64,000 nucleotides of DNA from Burkholderiales bacterium (GCA_019634975.1 JAHCAI010000001.1:62001-126000); one strand, 5' to 3'; positions 1-9,296 are shown, numbered from the stretch's first letter. Notes: generated from the letters alone by a model not told the origin. Program-made: numbers and translations.

Positions 1-354
1 TTCACCGCCTTCGGTTTCGTCGTTGCCGGGCTCAGCCTGATCGGCGTCCCGGCCTCCGCAGGCTTCGTGACCAAGTGGTACCTGGTGATGGCTGCGCTGG
101 AGCGCGCGCACTGGTGGCTGGCGGCGCTGGTTGTGGCGACCTCGCTGATCTCGGCGCTGTACGTCTGGCGATTTGTCGAAATGGCCTACCTGCGCGAACC
201 GGCCGGAGATGCCCGGCGCGCCGAGGCGCCGCTTGCGCTGCTGGTCCCGGCGTGGATCATGGTTCTCGCCTGCACCTATTTCGGGCTGGAAACTTCGTAT
301 TCGCTGACCGGGGCCCAGGAGGCCGCGGCCGCGCTGGCGAGGGGATTCCGTTGA
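1..354 (+). CDS. Mrp-like proton antiporter subunit (D family), 3' end only
   Basis: This is the C-terminal 117 residues of a proton-translocating antiporter subunit of the NuoL/M/N-MrpD superfamily; the gene begins before the window. The frame is open from base 1. The visible part starts in a segment with the family pattern GLSLIGVPASAGFVTKWYL and then has two further hydrophobic segments. The TGA stop overlaps the TTG start of the next antiporter gene, which indicates translational coupling in one operon. The exact subunit type cannot be fixed from the fragment. Confidence 0.85.
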   Translation, partial: FTAFGFVVAGLSLIGVPASAGFVTKWYLVMAALERAHWWLAALVVATSLISALYVWRFVEMAYLREPAGDARRAEAPLALLVPAWIMVLACTYFGLETSYSLTGAQEAAAALARGFR

Positions 355-1808
355 GTCCGCAGACGGCGATCCTGGCGGCGCTCGTTCTGCCGGTGGCCGG
401 AGCCGCGGGCATCCTGCTGGCGCGCCGCAGGCCCGATCTGCGCGAGGCGGTGACCTTGTCCTGCGCCGCGGCGCTGTTCGTCCTGGTGTTGCAGCTGCTG
501 CCCCGGGTGCTGGCCGGTGAGCGGCCGGCAGTGACGCTGTTTCAGCTGCTGCCCGGCATCAACTTCGCGTTCCGGGTCGAGCCGCTGGGCATGCTGTTTG
601 CGCTGGTGGCCTCGGGACTGTGGATGGTCAATTCGCTGTATTCGATCGGCTACATGCGTGCCAACAGGGAGCATGCGCAGACGCGTTTTTACGCCTGTTT
701 CGCATTGGCGCTCGCATGCACGATGGGCATCGCCTTTTCAGCCAACCTGCTGACGCTGTTCCTGTTCTACGAGATGCTGACGCTGGTCACCTATCCGCTG
801 GTGACACACCACCAGGACGATGAGGCGCGCCGCGGCGGACGGACCTACATGGTCTACCTGCTCGGTAGTTCGATGGCGCTGCTGCTGGTGGCGGTCATTT
901 CGACCTGGCTGGGCGCGGGCAGCGTCGAGTTCACGCCGGGCGGCCTGCTTGGCAACGAGCTCAGCAACGGCGAGATCGGACTGCTGCTTGCGCTGTTCGT
1001 GTTCGGCATCGGCAAGGCTGCGGTGATGCCTTTCCACCGCTGGCTGCCGGCGGCGATGGTGGCGCCGACACCGGTCTCCGCGCTGCTGCACGCGGTGGCC
1101 GTGGTCAAGGCCGGCGTGTTCACCGTCGTCAAGGTCATCGTCTATGTTTTTGGCGTCGAGCGCATCGCCGGGCTCAGCAGCGTCGACTGGCTGCCGTTCA
1201 TCGCGGGCTTCACCATCATCGCCGCATCCGTGGTCGCGCTGCGCTCGGACAACCTGAAGCGGCGCCTGGCCTATTCCACCATCAGCCAGCTGTCGTACGT
1301 GGTGCTGGCCGCGGCGATCCTGGCGCCGCTGTCGGTGATCGGCGCGGCGCTGCATATTGCAGCCCATGCGGTGGGCAAGATCACGCTGTTTTTCGCGGCA
1401 GGCGCGATCTATACCGCGGCCCACAAGACGCAGGTCAGCGAGCTCGACGGCATCGGCCGGCGCATGCCGCTGACGATGACAGCATTTGCGATTGGCGCGA
1501 TCTCGATGATTGGCCTGCCGCCGGCCGCGGGTTTCATCAGCAAGTGGTACATGCTGCAGGGGGCGGTATCGGGCGCGCACTGGAACGCGGTGGCGGTCAT
1601 CGTGCTGAGCACCCTGCTCAATGCCGCCTACTTTTTGCCGATCGTGTATCGCGCATTCTTTGCCGGACCCGCCGCCGGCGAGGCGGTGCACGGCGAGGCG
1701 CCGCCGCTGATGGTTGCCGCGCTGTGCATCACCGCCGCTGCGACGGTGCTGCTGTTCTTTTTCCCCGACGTGCCGCTGGCGCTGGCGCGGCTGATGATGG
1801 CGGACTGA
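351..1808 (+). CDS. Mrp-like Na+/H+ antiporter subunit D family protein
   Basis: A 485-residue polytopic inner-membrane protein of the proton-conducting NuoM/N-MrpD superfamily. About 14 hydrophobic segments are visible. Family hallmarks are the conserved glutamate in LFLFYEMLTLVTYPLV and the lysine/histidine region GIGKAAVMPFHRWLPAAMVAPT. I chose the TTG at 351 because it overlaps the previous stop, follows a GAGGGG-like ribosome site and gives a normal N-terminus; the frame stays open upstream but reads into the preceding gene. It sits in an operon of at least three such subunits without an NADH-oxidising module, which suggests a multi-subunit cation/proton antiporter rather than complex I. 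Confidence 0.88.
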   Translation: MSPQTAILAALVLPVAGAAGILLARRRPDLREAVTLSCAAALFVLVLQLLPRVLAGERPAVTLFQLLPGINFAFRVEPLGMLFALVASGLWMVNSLYSIGYMRANREHAQTRFYACFALALACTMGIAFSANLLTLFLFYEMLTLVTYPLVTHHQDDEARRGGRTYMVYLLGSSMALLLVAVISTWLGAGSVEFTPGGLLGNELSNGEIGLLLALFVFGIGKAAVMPFHRWLPAAMVAPTPVSALLHAVAVVKAGVFTVVKVIVYVFGVERIAGLSSVDWLPFIAGFTIIAASVVALRSDNLKRRLAYSTISQLSYVVLAAAILAPLSVIGAALHIAAHAVGKITLFFAAGAIYTAAHKTQVSELDGIGRRMPLTMTAFAIGAISMIGLPPAAGFISKWYMLQGAVSGAHWNAVAVIVLSTLLNAAYFLPIVYRAFFAGPAAGEAVHGEAPPLMVAALCITAAATVLLFFFPDVPLALARLMMAD

Positions 1809-1809
1809 C

Positions 1810-2067
1810 ATGGCGCACTGGCTGACCCGACAATCGACGATCCGCCGGCTCTGGCAAGTCTCCCTTGCCCTGCTGGCATTGCTGGTGCTGGCCGGTGCCC
1901 TGGTCGAGCAGCACCCCCATTTCGGAATAGACGCGGTGTTTGCCTTTCCCGCCTGGTACGGATTCGGCGCCTGCATTGTGCTGATCGTCATCGCCAAGGC
2001 GATCGGCCTGCTGCTCAAGCGGCCCGACAGCTACTATCCGCCCGAACGGGAGCCCGGCGATGACTAG
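1810..2067 (+). CDS. small two-helix membrane protein of the antiporter operon
   Basis: An 85-residue protein with two hydrophobic segments (about residues 15-30 and 46-67) separated by a short polar loop, and an acidic C-terminus ending PEREPGDD. The ATG lies one base after the preceding TGA, and the 3' end overlaps the next antiporter gene by 8 bases, so it is embedded in the operon. I do not recognise a named family. The placement suggests an accessory or assembly subunit, comparable to the small Mrp subunits, but that is inference. Confidence 0.75.
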   Translation: MAHWLTRQSTIRRLWQVSLALLALLVLAGALVEQHPHFGIDAVFAFPAWYGFGACIVLIVIAKAIGLLLKRPDSYYPPEREPGDD

Positions 2068-3736
2068 CCTGCTGCTGCATCCGGGCCTGTTGCTGGTCGC
2101 CGGCGGGCTGCTGGTCGCGGTCCTGCGCGGCCGCACGCGTGCCGCGGTGATCCTGCTGCTGCCGCTGCTGGCACTGTGGCTGGTGTGGCAGGCGCTGGAC
2201 CCGGCCGCGGCGGTGACGGTGCAGTTCCTCGAACACACGCTGCGGCCGCTGGCGCCGGAGAGCCTGTCGCGGCTGTTCGCGACGATTTTCGCGATCATGG
2301 CCTTCGGCGGCGGCCTGTACGCGCTGAACCAGGCGAGCCGCCTCGAGGTGCCGGCGGCCTTTGTCTACGCGGGCTCGGCGATTGGTGCCGCGATGGCGGG
2401 CGACCTGATCACGCTGTTCGTGTTCTGGGAGCTGATGGCGATCGGTTCCACGCTGGTGCTGTGGAGCAGCGGCGCCAGCCGCGCGAGTTTCCGCTACCTG
2501 ATGGTGCATCTGTTCGGCGGCGTTCTGCTGATGGCAGGCATCGCCGGCCACGTGGCGGCGACCGGCTCCGTCGAGTTCGCGCGCATGGCGCTGGACACGC
2601 CCTGGCACTGGCTGATGCTGGCCGGGTTCCTGGTCAACGCCGGCGCGCCGCCGCTGTCGGCCTGGCTGCCTGACGCCTACCCGGAAGCATCGTGGAGCGG
2701 CATGGTGTTCCTGTCGGCCTTCACCACCAAGACCGCGGTTTATGTGCTGCTGCGCGGTTTTCCCGGCAACGAGATCCTGATCTGGATCGGCGTGTTCATG
2801 ATTTTCTACGGCATCATCTACGCGCTGCTCGAGAACGACATGCGGCGCATACTTGCCTACAGCATCGTCAACCAGGTGGGTTTCATGGTGACGGGGGCCG
2901 GCATCGGAACCGAAATGGCGGTAAGCGGCGCGGCGGCGCATGCCTTCACCCACATCATCTACAAGGCGCTGCTGCTGATGTCCGCCGGATCGGTGCTGTA
3001 CATGACCGGAAAGCGCAAATGCACGGACCTTGGCGGACTGTTCCAGAGCATGCCGGTGACCTGCATCTGCGGCATCATCGGCGCCCTGGCGATCTCGGCG
3101 TTTCCGCTGACCTCCGGTTTTGTGTCGAAGTCGATGGTTGCGCAGGCCGCGGCCGACCAGCACCTGCTGTGGATCTGGCTGGCGCTGGCTGCAGCCTCGG
3201 CCGGCGTGTTCCTGCATGCCGGCATCAAGTTCCCGTGGTTCGTGTTTTTCCAGAAGGATTCCGGGCTGAGGCCGCCGGACCCGCCGGCCAACATGCGCGC
3301 CGCAATGATCCTGTTTGCCGTGTTGTGCATCGTGATCGGCGTCTGGCCGGAGCCGCTTTACCGGCTGCTGCCCCATGCCACCGGATATGAGCCGTACACG
3401 GCTGCCCACGTGCTGAACCAGCTGCAGCTGCTGCTGTTTTCGGGGCTCGCCTTTTTCGTGATGCTCGATTACCTGAAGCGCACGCTGACCATCACGCTCG
3501 ACACGGACTGGTTCTACCGGGTGCTGGCGCCTGCCCTGTGGCGGGCGTTGTGCGCCGCCTGCAGCGTGCTGCGGCGGTCGCTGACCGCGGCGTCGGTGGG
3601 TGGCGCCGGCGTGGCGGAACGTCTGCAGCGATGTTTCGGCCCCGCGGGCCTGCTGGGCCGCACCTGGAGCACCGGCGCAACCGCGTTGTGGATGATGGTG
3701 CTGCTGCTCGCGTACCTGGTCACTTACCTGAGCTGA
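2060..3736 (+). CDS. Mrp-like Na+/H+ antiporter subunit D family protein, second copy
   Basis: A 558-residue polytopic protein of the same superfamily as its neighbour but clearly diverged. The conserved membrane glutamate lies in ITLFVFWELMAIGSTLV. The lysine-bearing helix reads AFTTKTAVYVLL and follows GAPPLSAWLPDAYPEAS. The C-terminal 100 residues form an extra amphipathic and transmembrane extension. It overlaps the small upstream gene by 8 bases. Several paralogous D-type subunits in a row are typical of betaproteobacterial Mrp-like clusters. Ion specificity (Na+, K+ or only H+) cannot be read from the sequence. Confidence 0.87.
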   Translation: MTSLLLHPGLLLVAGGLLVAVLRGRTRAAVILLLPLLALWLVWQALDPAAAVTVQFLEHTLRPLAPESLSRLFATIFAIMAFGGGLYALNQASRLEVPAAFVYAGSAIGAAMAGDLITLFVFWELMAIGSTLVLWSSGASRASFRYLMVHLFGGVLLMAGIAGHVAATGSVEFARMALDTPWHWLMLAGFLVNAGAPPLSAWLPDAYPEASWSGMVFLSAFTTKTAVYVLLRGFPGNEILIWIGVFMIFYGIIYALLENDMRRILAYSIVNQVGFMVTGAGIGTEMAVSGAAAHAFTHIIYKALLLMSAGSVLYMTGKRKCTDLGGLFQSMPVTCICGIIGALAISAFPLTSGFVSKSMVAQAAADQHLLWIWLALAAASAGVFLHAGIKFPWFVFFQKDSGLRPPDPPANMRAAMILFAVLCIVIGVWPEPLYRLLPHATGYEPYTAAHVLNQLQLLLFSGLAFFVMLDYLKRTLTITLDTDWFYRVLAPALWRALCAACSVLRRSLTAASVGGAGVAERLQRCFGPAGLLGRTWSTGATALWMMVLLLAYLVTYLS

Positions 3737-3811
3737 GAAGGGCGGCCGCCGTCAGCTTTCTGTCAGCATCCGGCCCGCCCGTTATGGCCGGCGCCGCAAC
3801 TGCGGAAATGC

Positions 3812-3840
3812 TTGATTTCGCGAATGTCGGGCGCTAGGAT
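3812..3840 (+). promoter_or_regulatory. candidate sigma-70 promoter of the TRAP operon
   Basis: TTGATT (3812-3817) and TAGGAT (3835-3840) are separated by 17 bases, which fits a vegetative promoter. It lies in the 251-base gap before dctP, which otherwise holds no gene that I can support. The resulting 5' UTR would be about 140 bases. Confidence 0.35.
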
Positions 3841-3987
3841 GAATCCGGTTTAATACGGCGTTGCGCATGGCGAAATCAGCCTTGGTCGCCAGGCTTCCGC
3901 AAACGACGGTATCGGGCAGGCAATAACACAACACCGCCTCGCTGTTCCGTTTCCGATTTTGATGGTTCACCGCTCTGGAGGAGAAAA

Positions 3988-5151
3988 ATGTCTAAGAAAC
4001 AGGATGTTAAGTCCCCTGACCGCCATTCCGCGCGGCGCAAGTTCCTGACGGGGGCCGCTGCTGCGACGACGGGCGCCGCGATTGCCGGCTTCCCGATGAT
4101 TTCGAAGGCGCAGGCCGGCCCGATCACCATGCGCTGGCAGAGCACCTGGCCGGCCAAGGACATCTTCCACGAATACGCGCTCGACTTCGCCAAGAAAGTC
4201 AACGACATGACCGGCGGCGACCTCAAGATCGAGGTGCTGCCCGCGGGCGCGGTGGTGCCGGCCTTCCAGCTGCTTGATGCCGTGTCCAAGGGCACGCTCG
4301 ACGGCGGCCATGGCGTGCTGGTCTACCACTACGGCAAGCAGAACGCGCTGGCGCTGTGGGGTTCGGGCCCGGCCTACGGCATGGACGCCAACATGCTGCT
4401 CGCCTGGCACAAGTACGGCGGCGGCAAGCAGCTGCTGGAGAAGCTCTACAGCTCGATCGGCGCCAACGTGGTGTCCTTCCCCTACGGTCCGATGCCGACC
4501 CAGCCGCTGGGCTGGTTCAAGAAGCCGGTCACCAAGGTGCAGGACATGAAGGGGCTCAAGTTCCGCACCGTCGGCATCTCGATCGACGTGTTCACGGCGA
4601 TGGGCGTTTCGGTCAACGCGCTCCCGGGCGGCGAGATTGTGCCGGCGATGGACCGCGGGCTGCTGGATGCCGCCGAATTCAACAATGCCTCGTCCGACCG
4701 CATCCTCGGCTTCCCGGATGTGTCCAAGGTCTGCATGCTGCAGAGCTTCCACCAGAATGCCGAGCAGTTCGAGATCATGTTCAACAAGGGCAAGTTCAAC
4801 GCCCTGCCGTCGAAGATGAAGGCGATCATCGAGAATGCCGTCGAGGCGGCCTCGGCTGACATGTCGTGGAAGGCGGTCGACCGCTACTCGAAGGACTACA
4901 TCGAGATGCAGCAGAAGCAGGGCGTGCGCTTCTACAAGACGCCGGACTCCATCCTGCAGGCGCAGCTCAGCGGCTATGACGCCGCTGCGGCCAAGCGCAA
5001 GGACAACGCACTGTTCCGCGAGATCGAGGAGTCGCAGCGCAGGTTTGCCGAGCGCGCGGTGCGCTGGGATCTCGACACCAACGTCAACCGGCGCATGGCC
5101 TATAACCACTATTTCGGCAAGAAGCCTGCGCCGGCCAAGAAGAAGTCCTGA
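3988..5151 (+). CDS. dctP: TRAP transporter substrate-binding protein (DctP family)
   Basis: A 387-residue periplasmic solute receptor. The N-terminus carries a Tat-type signal with SARRKFL at residues 14-20 and a likely cleavage after AQA near residue 43. The mature part matches the DctP family branch annotated for alpha-keto acids or mannitol/chloroaromatic compounds (TakP-like); the actual ligand is unknown. The start is fixed by a strong GGAGGAG site 5 bases upstream. It is followed by an intrinsic terminator and then by the two membrane subunits, so the receptor can be expressed in excess of the permease, as is common for TRAP systems. Confidence 0.93.
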   Translation: MSKKQDVKSPDRHSARRKFLTGAAAATTGAAIAGFPMISKAQAGPITMRWQSTWPAKDIFHEYALDFAKKVNDMTGGDLKIEVLPAGAVVPAFQLLDAVSKGTLDGGHGVLVYHYGKQNALALWGSGPAYGMDANMLLAWHKYGGGKQLLEKLYSSIGANVVSFPYGPMPTQPLGWFKKPVTKVQDMKGLKFRTVGISIDVFTAMGVSVNALPGGEIVPAMDRGLLDAAEFNNASSDRILGFPDVSKVCMLQSFHQNAEQFEIMFNKGKFNALPSKMKAIIENAVEAASADMSWKAVDRYSKDYIEMQQKQGVRFYKTPDSILQAQLSGYDAAAAKRKDNALFREIEESQRRFAERAVRWDLDTNVNRRMAYNHYFGKKPAPAKKKS

Positions 5152-5175
5152 CACGGGCTGTCTGCCGTTAATACG

Positions 5176-5209
5176 ACACCATCCGGAAGCCCCGGATGGT
5201 GTTTTTTTT
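5176..5209 (+). terminator. intrinsic terminator after dctP
   Basis: An 11-bp perfect stem, ACACCATCCGG with CCGGATGGTGT, encloses a 5-base loop and is followed by a run of T. It lies between dctP and dctQ and probably attenuates transcription, giving more receptor than permease. Confidence 0.85.
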
Positions 5210-5254
5210 AGCAGTAGCCGTCGAACGGCCCGCATACAGAGGAGGCGATGAGGC

Positions 5255-5857
5255 ATGCAGAAACTGCTGCTTTTTATTGACCGGCTCAGCACCTTCGTCG
5301 GCCAGGCCTTTTCCTGGCTGATCGTCGGCCTGACGCTGCTGATCTCCTGGGAGGTGTTTTCGCGCTACGCCCTGGACAATCCCCATGCCTGGGCCTTCGA
5401 CGCGATGATCATGCTCTACGGAACGCTGTTCATGATGGCGGGCGCCTACACGCTGTCGAAGAACGGCCATGTGCGCGGCGACGTGCTGTACAGTTTTTTC
5501 CGGCCGCGCACCCAGGCTGCGCTGGACCTGCTGCTCTACATCGTCTTTTTCATTCCCGGCGTCATTGCGCTGACCTATGCCGGATATTTCTATGCCGCCG
5601 AGTCCTGGGCGATCAACGAGCACTCGAACATCACCGCCGACGGGCCGCCGATCTATCCCTTCAAGACGGTCATACCGCTGGCCGGCGGTGTGCTGCTGCT
5701 GCAGGGCCTCGTTGAAATCGCCCGCTGCGTGATCTGCCTGCGCAACGGTGCTTGGCCGTCCCGCGGCGAGGATGTCGAGGAAGTCGATGTCGACAAGCTG
5801 AAGGAGATGGTGCATGCCGATGATGCCGGTGCCGCCGGCAAGGGGGCGGCGTCATGA
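5255..5857 (+). CDS. dctQ: TRAP transporter small permease (DctQ family)
   Basis: A 200-residue protein with four predicted membrane helices, as usual for DctQ, plus an acidic cytoplasmic tail of about 40 residues. The FSWLIVGLTLLISWEVFSRY region matches the conserved first helix. The start follows a GAGGAGG site. The last four bases (ATGA) overlap the start of dctM, so the two membrane subunits are translationally coupled. Confidence 0.9.
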   Translation: MQKLLLFIDRLSTFVGQAFSWLIVGLTLLISWEVFSRYALDNPHAWAFDAMIMLYGTLFMMAGAYTLSKNGHVRGDVLYSFFRPRTQAALDLLLYIVFFIPGVIALTYAGYFYAAESWAINEHSNITADGPPIYPFKTVIPLAGGVLLLQGLVEIARCVICLRNGAWPSRGEDVEEVDVDKLKEMVHADDAGAAGKGAAS

Positions 5858-7926
5858 AAATGCGCAAGGAGCTCTGGTTCGGCTTCACCATCATGGCGCT
5901 GATCGTGGTCCCGGTGCTGGTGCTGACGCCGTGGACCGAGATGACCAACGGCGTCCTCGGCCTGCTGATGCTGGCTCTGGTGGTGGTCGCGATCATGCTC
6001 GGCTTCCCCACGGCGTTCACGCTGATGGGCATGGGCGTGATGTTCTCCTGGTTCTTCTACCGCAGCGTCGATCCGGACATGGCCACCCGCCAGGTGCTCG
6101 ACCTGATGGTGCAGCGGACCTACGGCGTGATGTCCAACGACGTGCTGATCGCGGTGCCGCTGTTCGTGTTCATGGGCTACCTCGTCGAACGTGCGGCGCT
6201 GATCGAGCGCCTGTTCAAGAGCCTGCATCTCGCGCTGGCGCGGCTTCCCGGCTCGCTTGCCGTTGCCACCATCATTACCTGCGCCATCTTCGCGACCGCC
6301 ACCGGTATCGTCGGCGCGGTGGTGACGCTGATGGGGCTGCTCGCGCTGCCGGCGATGCTGCGCGCGGGATATCACACCCAGATTGCGGCGGGCTCGGTGA
6401 CTGCGGGCGGCTGTCTCGGCATCCTGATACCGCCCTCGGTGCTGCTGATCGTCTACGGCGCGACTGCCGGGGTGTCGGTGGTGCAGCTGTATGCCGGCGC
6501 TTTTTTTCCGGGGCTGATGCTGGCGATGCTCTACGTCGGTTACGTCATCGTGCTCGCGATGATCAAGCCGAAACTGATGCCGCCGCTGCCGGACAGCGAG
6601 CGCCGGGTGGAATTGCCGGCATTCGCGCAGGCGCTGGCGGCGCGGGGGCGTCATGCGACCCTCGGCCTTTTCCGTGCCCTGGGCGGCGGCAGCGGTGTGC
6701 CTGCGCGCACGGTGGCCGGGCAGTTGCTGGTATCCCTGTTGCCGGCGCTGGCGATTGCGGCCGTGCTCGCGTTCAGTTACCGCGCAGCCACCGCGCCGGT
6801 GGAGGAGTTCGATACCTCGGGACTGATCGAGGCCGGCGCCAGTTTCTATTCCGAGCCGAGACAGGACACCGGGTTGCTCGAGCCCGCAGGCGGGACCGGC
6901 CTGCAGGAACCGCCAGTAGAGCGCGCTGAGGAGAAAGCCGCGGAGAGCACCGGCCTGCAGGAACCGCCGGTGGAAGGCGCCGCCGAGAAACCTGCGGAAA
7001 GCAGCGGCCTGCAGGAGCCGCCGGGGGCGGACAGGCCGGCTGCGGAAGCCGGGGCCGCGGCTCCTGCGGAGCCATCCGCAGGGCTGTCCGAGCCGCCGGC
7101 GGCTGCCGCCGAGCCGCGTCCGGTACCGACCTGGTTCTGGGTCATGGCGGCTGTCGGCGTCCTGGCGCTGGTGCTGATCTATGCCTTGTGGACCTGGCAG
7201 CGCTTCGAGATTTTCAAGATGCTGCTGGGCTCCTTCTTTCCACTGTCGATCCTGATCCTGGCGGTGCTGGGTTCCATCGTCTTCGGCTTTGCCACGCCCA
7301 CCGAGGCCGCGGCAGTGGGCGCCTTCGGCGGCTTTGTGCTGGCGGCAGCCTACCGCTTCATCGCCCACCAGCGCGGCAATCCCGGCGTTGCCGCGGTCGG
7401 GACCACCGTGAAGGAGCTGGGCGTGATCCTGAAGGAATCCTCGTTCCTGACCGCCAAGACCAGCGCGATGGTGTGCTGGCTTTTTGTCGGCTCGGCGATT
7501 TTCTCGGCGGCCTTCGCGCTGCTCGGCGGCCAGGAAATCATCGAGAACTGGGTGCTGTCGCTGGGACTGACGCCGATCCAGTTCATGATCCTTGCCCAGT
7601 GCATCATTTTCATCCTCGGCTGGCCGCTGGAATGGACCGAGATCATCGTCATCTTCATGCCGATCTTCATTCCGCTGCTGCCCAAGTTCGGCATCGATCC
7701 GCTGTTTTTCGGGTTGCTGGTGGCTTTGAACCTGCAGACGGCCTTCCTGTCGCCGCCGGTCGCGATGTCGGCCTTCTACCTGAAGGGAGTTGCGCCGCCG
7801 CATGTGACGCTGAACCAGATCTTCCTGGGGATGATGCCTTTCATGGGCATACAGGTCATTGCCCTGGTGCTGCTTTACACCTTCCCGGAGATCGGCCTGT
7901 GGCTGCCGCAGCTGCTCTACCGCTGA
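5854..7926 (+). CDS. dctM: TRAP transporter large permease (DctM) with a repeat-bearing insertion
   Basis: A 690-residue permease, where typical DctM proteins have about 430. Residues 1 to about 245 and from about 425 to the end align with the conserved DctM halves, including GGCLGILIPPSVLLIVYGA and FGFATPTEAAAVGAFGG. Between them lies an insertion. An added hydrophobic segment near residues 295-310 is followed by a Pro/Ala/Glu-rich stretch (about 312-425) with three 18-residue repeats beginning TGLQEPP or SGLQEPP, and then by another hydrophobic segment. The DNA repeat period is exactly 54 bases (6895, 6949, 7003). The reading frame is intact. Transport is presumably sodium- or proton-driven with DctP and DctQ. 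Confidence 0.9.
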   Translation: MKMRKELWFGFTIMALIVVPVLVLTPWTEMTNGVLGLLMLALVVVAIMLGFPTAFTLMGMGVMFSWFFYRSVDPDMATRQVLDLMVQRTYGVMSNDVLIAVPLFVFMGYLVERAALIERLFKSLHLALARLPGSLAVATIITCAIFATATGIVGAVVTLMGLLALPAMLRAGYHTQIAAGSVTAGGCLGILIPPSVLLIVYGATAGVSVVQLYAGAFFPGLMLAMLYVGYVIVLAMIKPKLMPPLPDSERRVELPAFAQALAARGRHATLGLFRALGGGSGVPARTVAGQLLVSLLPALAIAAVLAFSYRAATAPVEEFDTSGLIEAGASFYSEPRQDTGLLEPAGGTGLQEPPVERAEEKAAESTGLQEPPVEGAAEKPAESSGLQEPPGADRPAAEAGAAAPAEPSAGLSEPPAAAAEPRPVPTWFWVMAAVGVLALVLIYALWTWQRFEIFKMLLGSFFPLSILILAVLGSIVFGFATPTEAAAVGAFGGFVLAAAYRFIAHQRGNPGVAAVGTTVKELGVILKESSFLTAKTSAMVCWLFVGSAIFSAAFALLGGQEIIENWVLSLGLTPIQFMILAQCIIFILGWPLEWTEIIVIFMPIFIPLLPKFGIDPLFFGLLVALNLQTAFLSPPVAMSAFYLKGVAPPHVTLNQIFLGMMPFMGIQVIALVLLYTFPEIGLWLPQLLYR
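6895..7056 (+). repeat. three 54-bp in-frame tandem repeats within dctM
   Basis: Units start at 6895, 6949 and 7003. Units 1 and 2 encode TGLQEPPVERAEEKAAES and TGLQEPPVEGAAEKPAES; unit 3 starts SGLQEPPG and then decays. A degenerate relative, TGLLEPAGG, precedes at 6868 and SAGLSEPP follows near 7076. The sequence is low-complexity and rich in Pro, Glu and Ala, so probably disordered. Confidence 0.9.
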
Positions 7927-7938
7927 TACGCGCCGGCG

Positions 7939-9243
7939 GTGCCTGATCCGCTGTGGGAGGCGCAAGGCGCGCTGGGACTGGCGCGCGCGCTGCGCGGAGG
8001 GGCCGTCAACGCCGAGGCCCTGGCGCGGCACTGCCTCGAGCGCACTGCCGCGGCCGAGCCCGCGGTGCGGGCCTGGGCCTTTCTCGACCCGCAGCAGGTG
8101 ATCGCGCAGGCGCGCGAGGCCGACCGCCGCCGCGCGGCGGGACAGCCCTGCGGTGCGCTGCACGGCCTGCCGGTGGGCATCAAGGACATCATCGACACCG
8201 CGGACATGCCGACCGAAAACGGCACCGTGCTGCATGCCGGTCGGCGCCCGGCCGTGGATGCGGCGCTGGTCGCGCAGCTGCGTGCGGCCGGTGCGATCAT
8301 TTTCGGCAAGACCGTGACCACGGAGCTTGCCACCTACGCGCCGGGCAAGACGCGCAATCCGCACAACCCGGCACACACACCCGGCGGCTCCTCCAGCGGT
8401 TCGGCCGCGGCGGTCGCCGCCGGCATGGTGCCGCTGGCGGTGGGCACCCAGACCAACGGTTCGGTGCTGCGGCCGGCGGCTTTCTGCGGGGTCTGGGGCT
8501 ACAAGCCAACGGCGGGGCTGATCGCGCGCGAAGGCGTGCTGCGCCAGTCGCAGACCTTCGACCAGGTCGGCGTCTTTGCCGGCAATTTGACGGACGCCGC
8601 GCTGATCGCGGAAACGCTGTGCGATGTGCGTGGCCAGCCGGCCTTGCTGGCTGCGGCGACCGGGCCGTTGCCGCAGAAGCCGCGCTTCGCCCTGATGAGG
8701 ACGGCGCAGTGGCCGCGTGCCGAAGCCGCGACCCGCGCGGCGGTCGAGGCGCTGGCCGCGAAGGCGGACGCCGCGGAGTGCGGGATGCCCGCAGCCGCGG
8801 CGCCGGTTTGGGACTGGCATCGCTGCATCATGGAAGCGGAGATTGCCGAAAATTTCGCTGCGGAATGGGAGCGTGGCCGCGACCGCCTGTCGGCCTCCCT
8901 GTGTGCGCAGATCGAGCGCGGCCGCGCGGTGGCGGCTGCCGATTATCGCGAGGCGCTGGCGCAGGTCCCGCGGGTCAACGCCGCTTTCGAGCCTGTCTTC
9001 GCGCAGTACGACGCGATAATCACGCCGGCCGTGACAGGAGAGGCGCCACACGGCCTGGAGTCGACCGGCGACCCGGCTTTCTGTACGCTGTGGACCTTTT
9101 GCGGCATGCCGGCACTGAACCTGCCGCTGCTGCACGGGCCCTCCGGCCTGCCGCTGGGCGTGCAGATGGTCGGGCCGCGGCTGGGCGATGCGCGGCTGCT
9201 GCGCGCGGCGCACTGGCTGGCCAAAAGCTTTTCAGGACCATGA
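7939..9243 (+). CDS. amidase signature family hydrolase
   Basis: A 434-residue member of the amidase signature family (Ser-cisSer-Lys triad). The catalytic lysine is Lys82 in GLPVGIKDIIDT. The cis-serine is in GGSSSGS at about 149-155 and the nucleophile is Ser175 in TNGSVLRPA. The start is a GTG 12 bases after dctM, so it is probably co-transcribed with the TRAP genes. This suggests that the imported compound is, or gives rise to, an amide or similar substrate; the substrate itself cannot be deduced. Confidence 0.88.
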   Translation: MPDPLWEAQGALGLARALRGGAVNAEALARHCLERTAAAEPAVRAWAFLDPQQVIAQAREADRRRAAGQPCGALHGLPVGIKDIIDTADMPTENGTVLHAGRRPAVDAALVAQLRAAGAIIFGKTVTTELATYAPGKTRNPHNPAHTPGGSSSGSAAAVAAGMVPLAVGTQTNGSVLRPAAFCGVWGYKPTAGLIAREGVLRQSQTFDQVGVFAGNLTDAALIAETLCDVRGQPALLAAATGPLPQKPRFALMRTAQWPRAEAATRAAVEALAAKADAAECGMPAAAAPVWDWHRCIMEAEIAENFAAEWERGRDRLSASLCAQIERGRAVAAADYREALAQVPRVNAAFEPVFAQYDAIITPAVTGEAPHGLESTGDPAFCTLWTFCGMPALNLPLLHGPSGLPLGVQMVGPRLGDARLLRAAHWLAKSFSGP

Positions 9244-9296
9244 CCCCGTAACGCAACCCCGCACGCCAACCTTTTAATTTCAGCCGATTGCACATC

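Noticed and set aside
3740..3782. GGGCGGCC and GGCCCGCCC around a 25-base interval as a terminator after the antiporter operon.
   Set aside because: The arms match imperfectly, the loop is long and no T run follows; the evidence is too weak to list.
6895..7056. The 54-bp repeats in dctM as a CRISPR-like array.
   Set aside because: They are contiguous, in frame, encode 18-residue units and have no unique spacers.
5653..9213. A very long minus-strand open frame (over 1100 codons) opposite the TRAP and amidase genes.
   Set aside because: It is a shadow of well-supported plus-strand genes, is rich in Arg, Gln, His and Gly as antisense frames in GC-rich DNA are, and matches no family.
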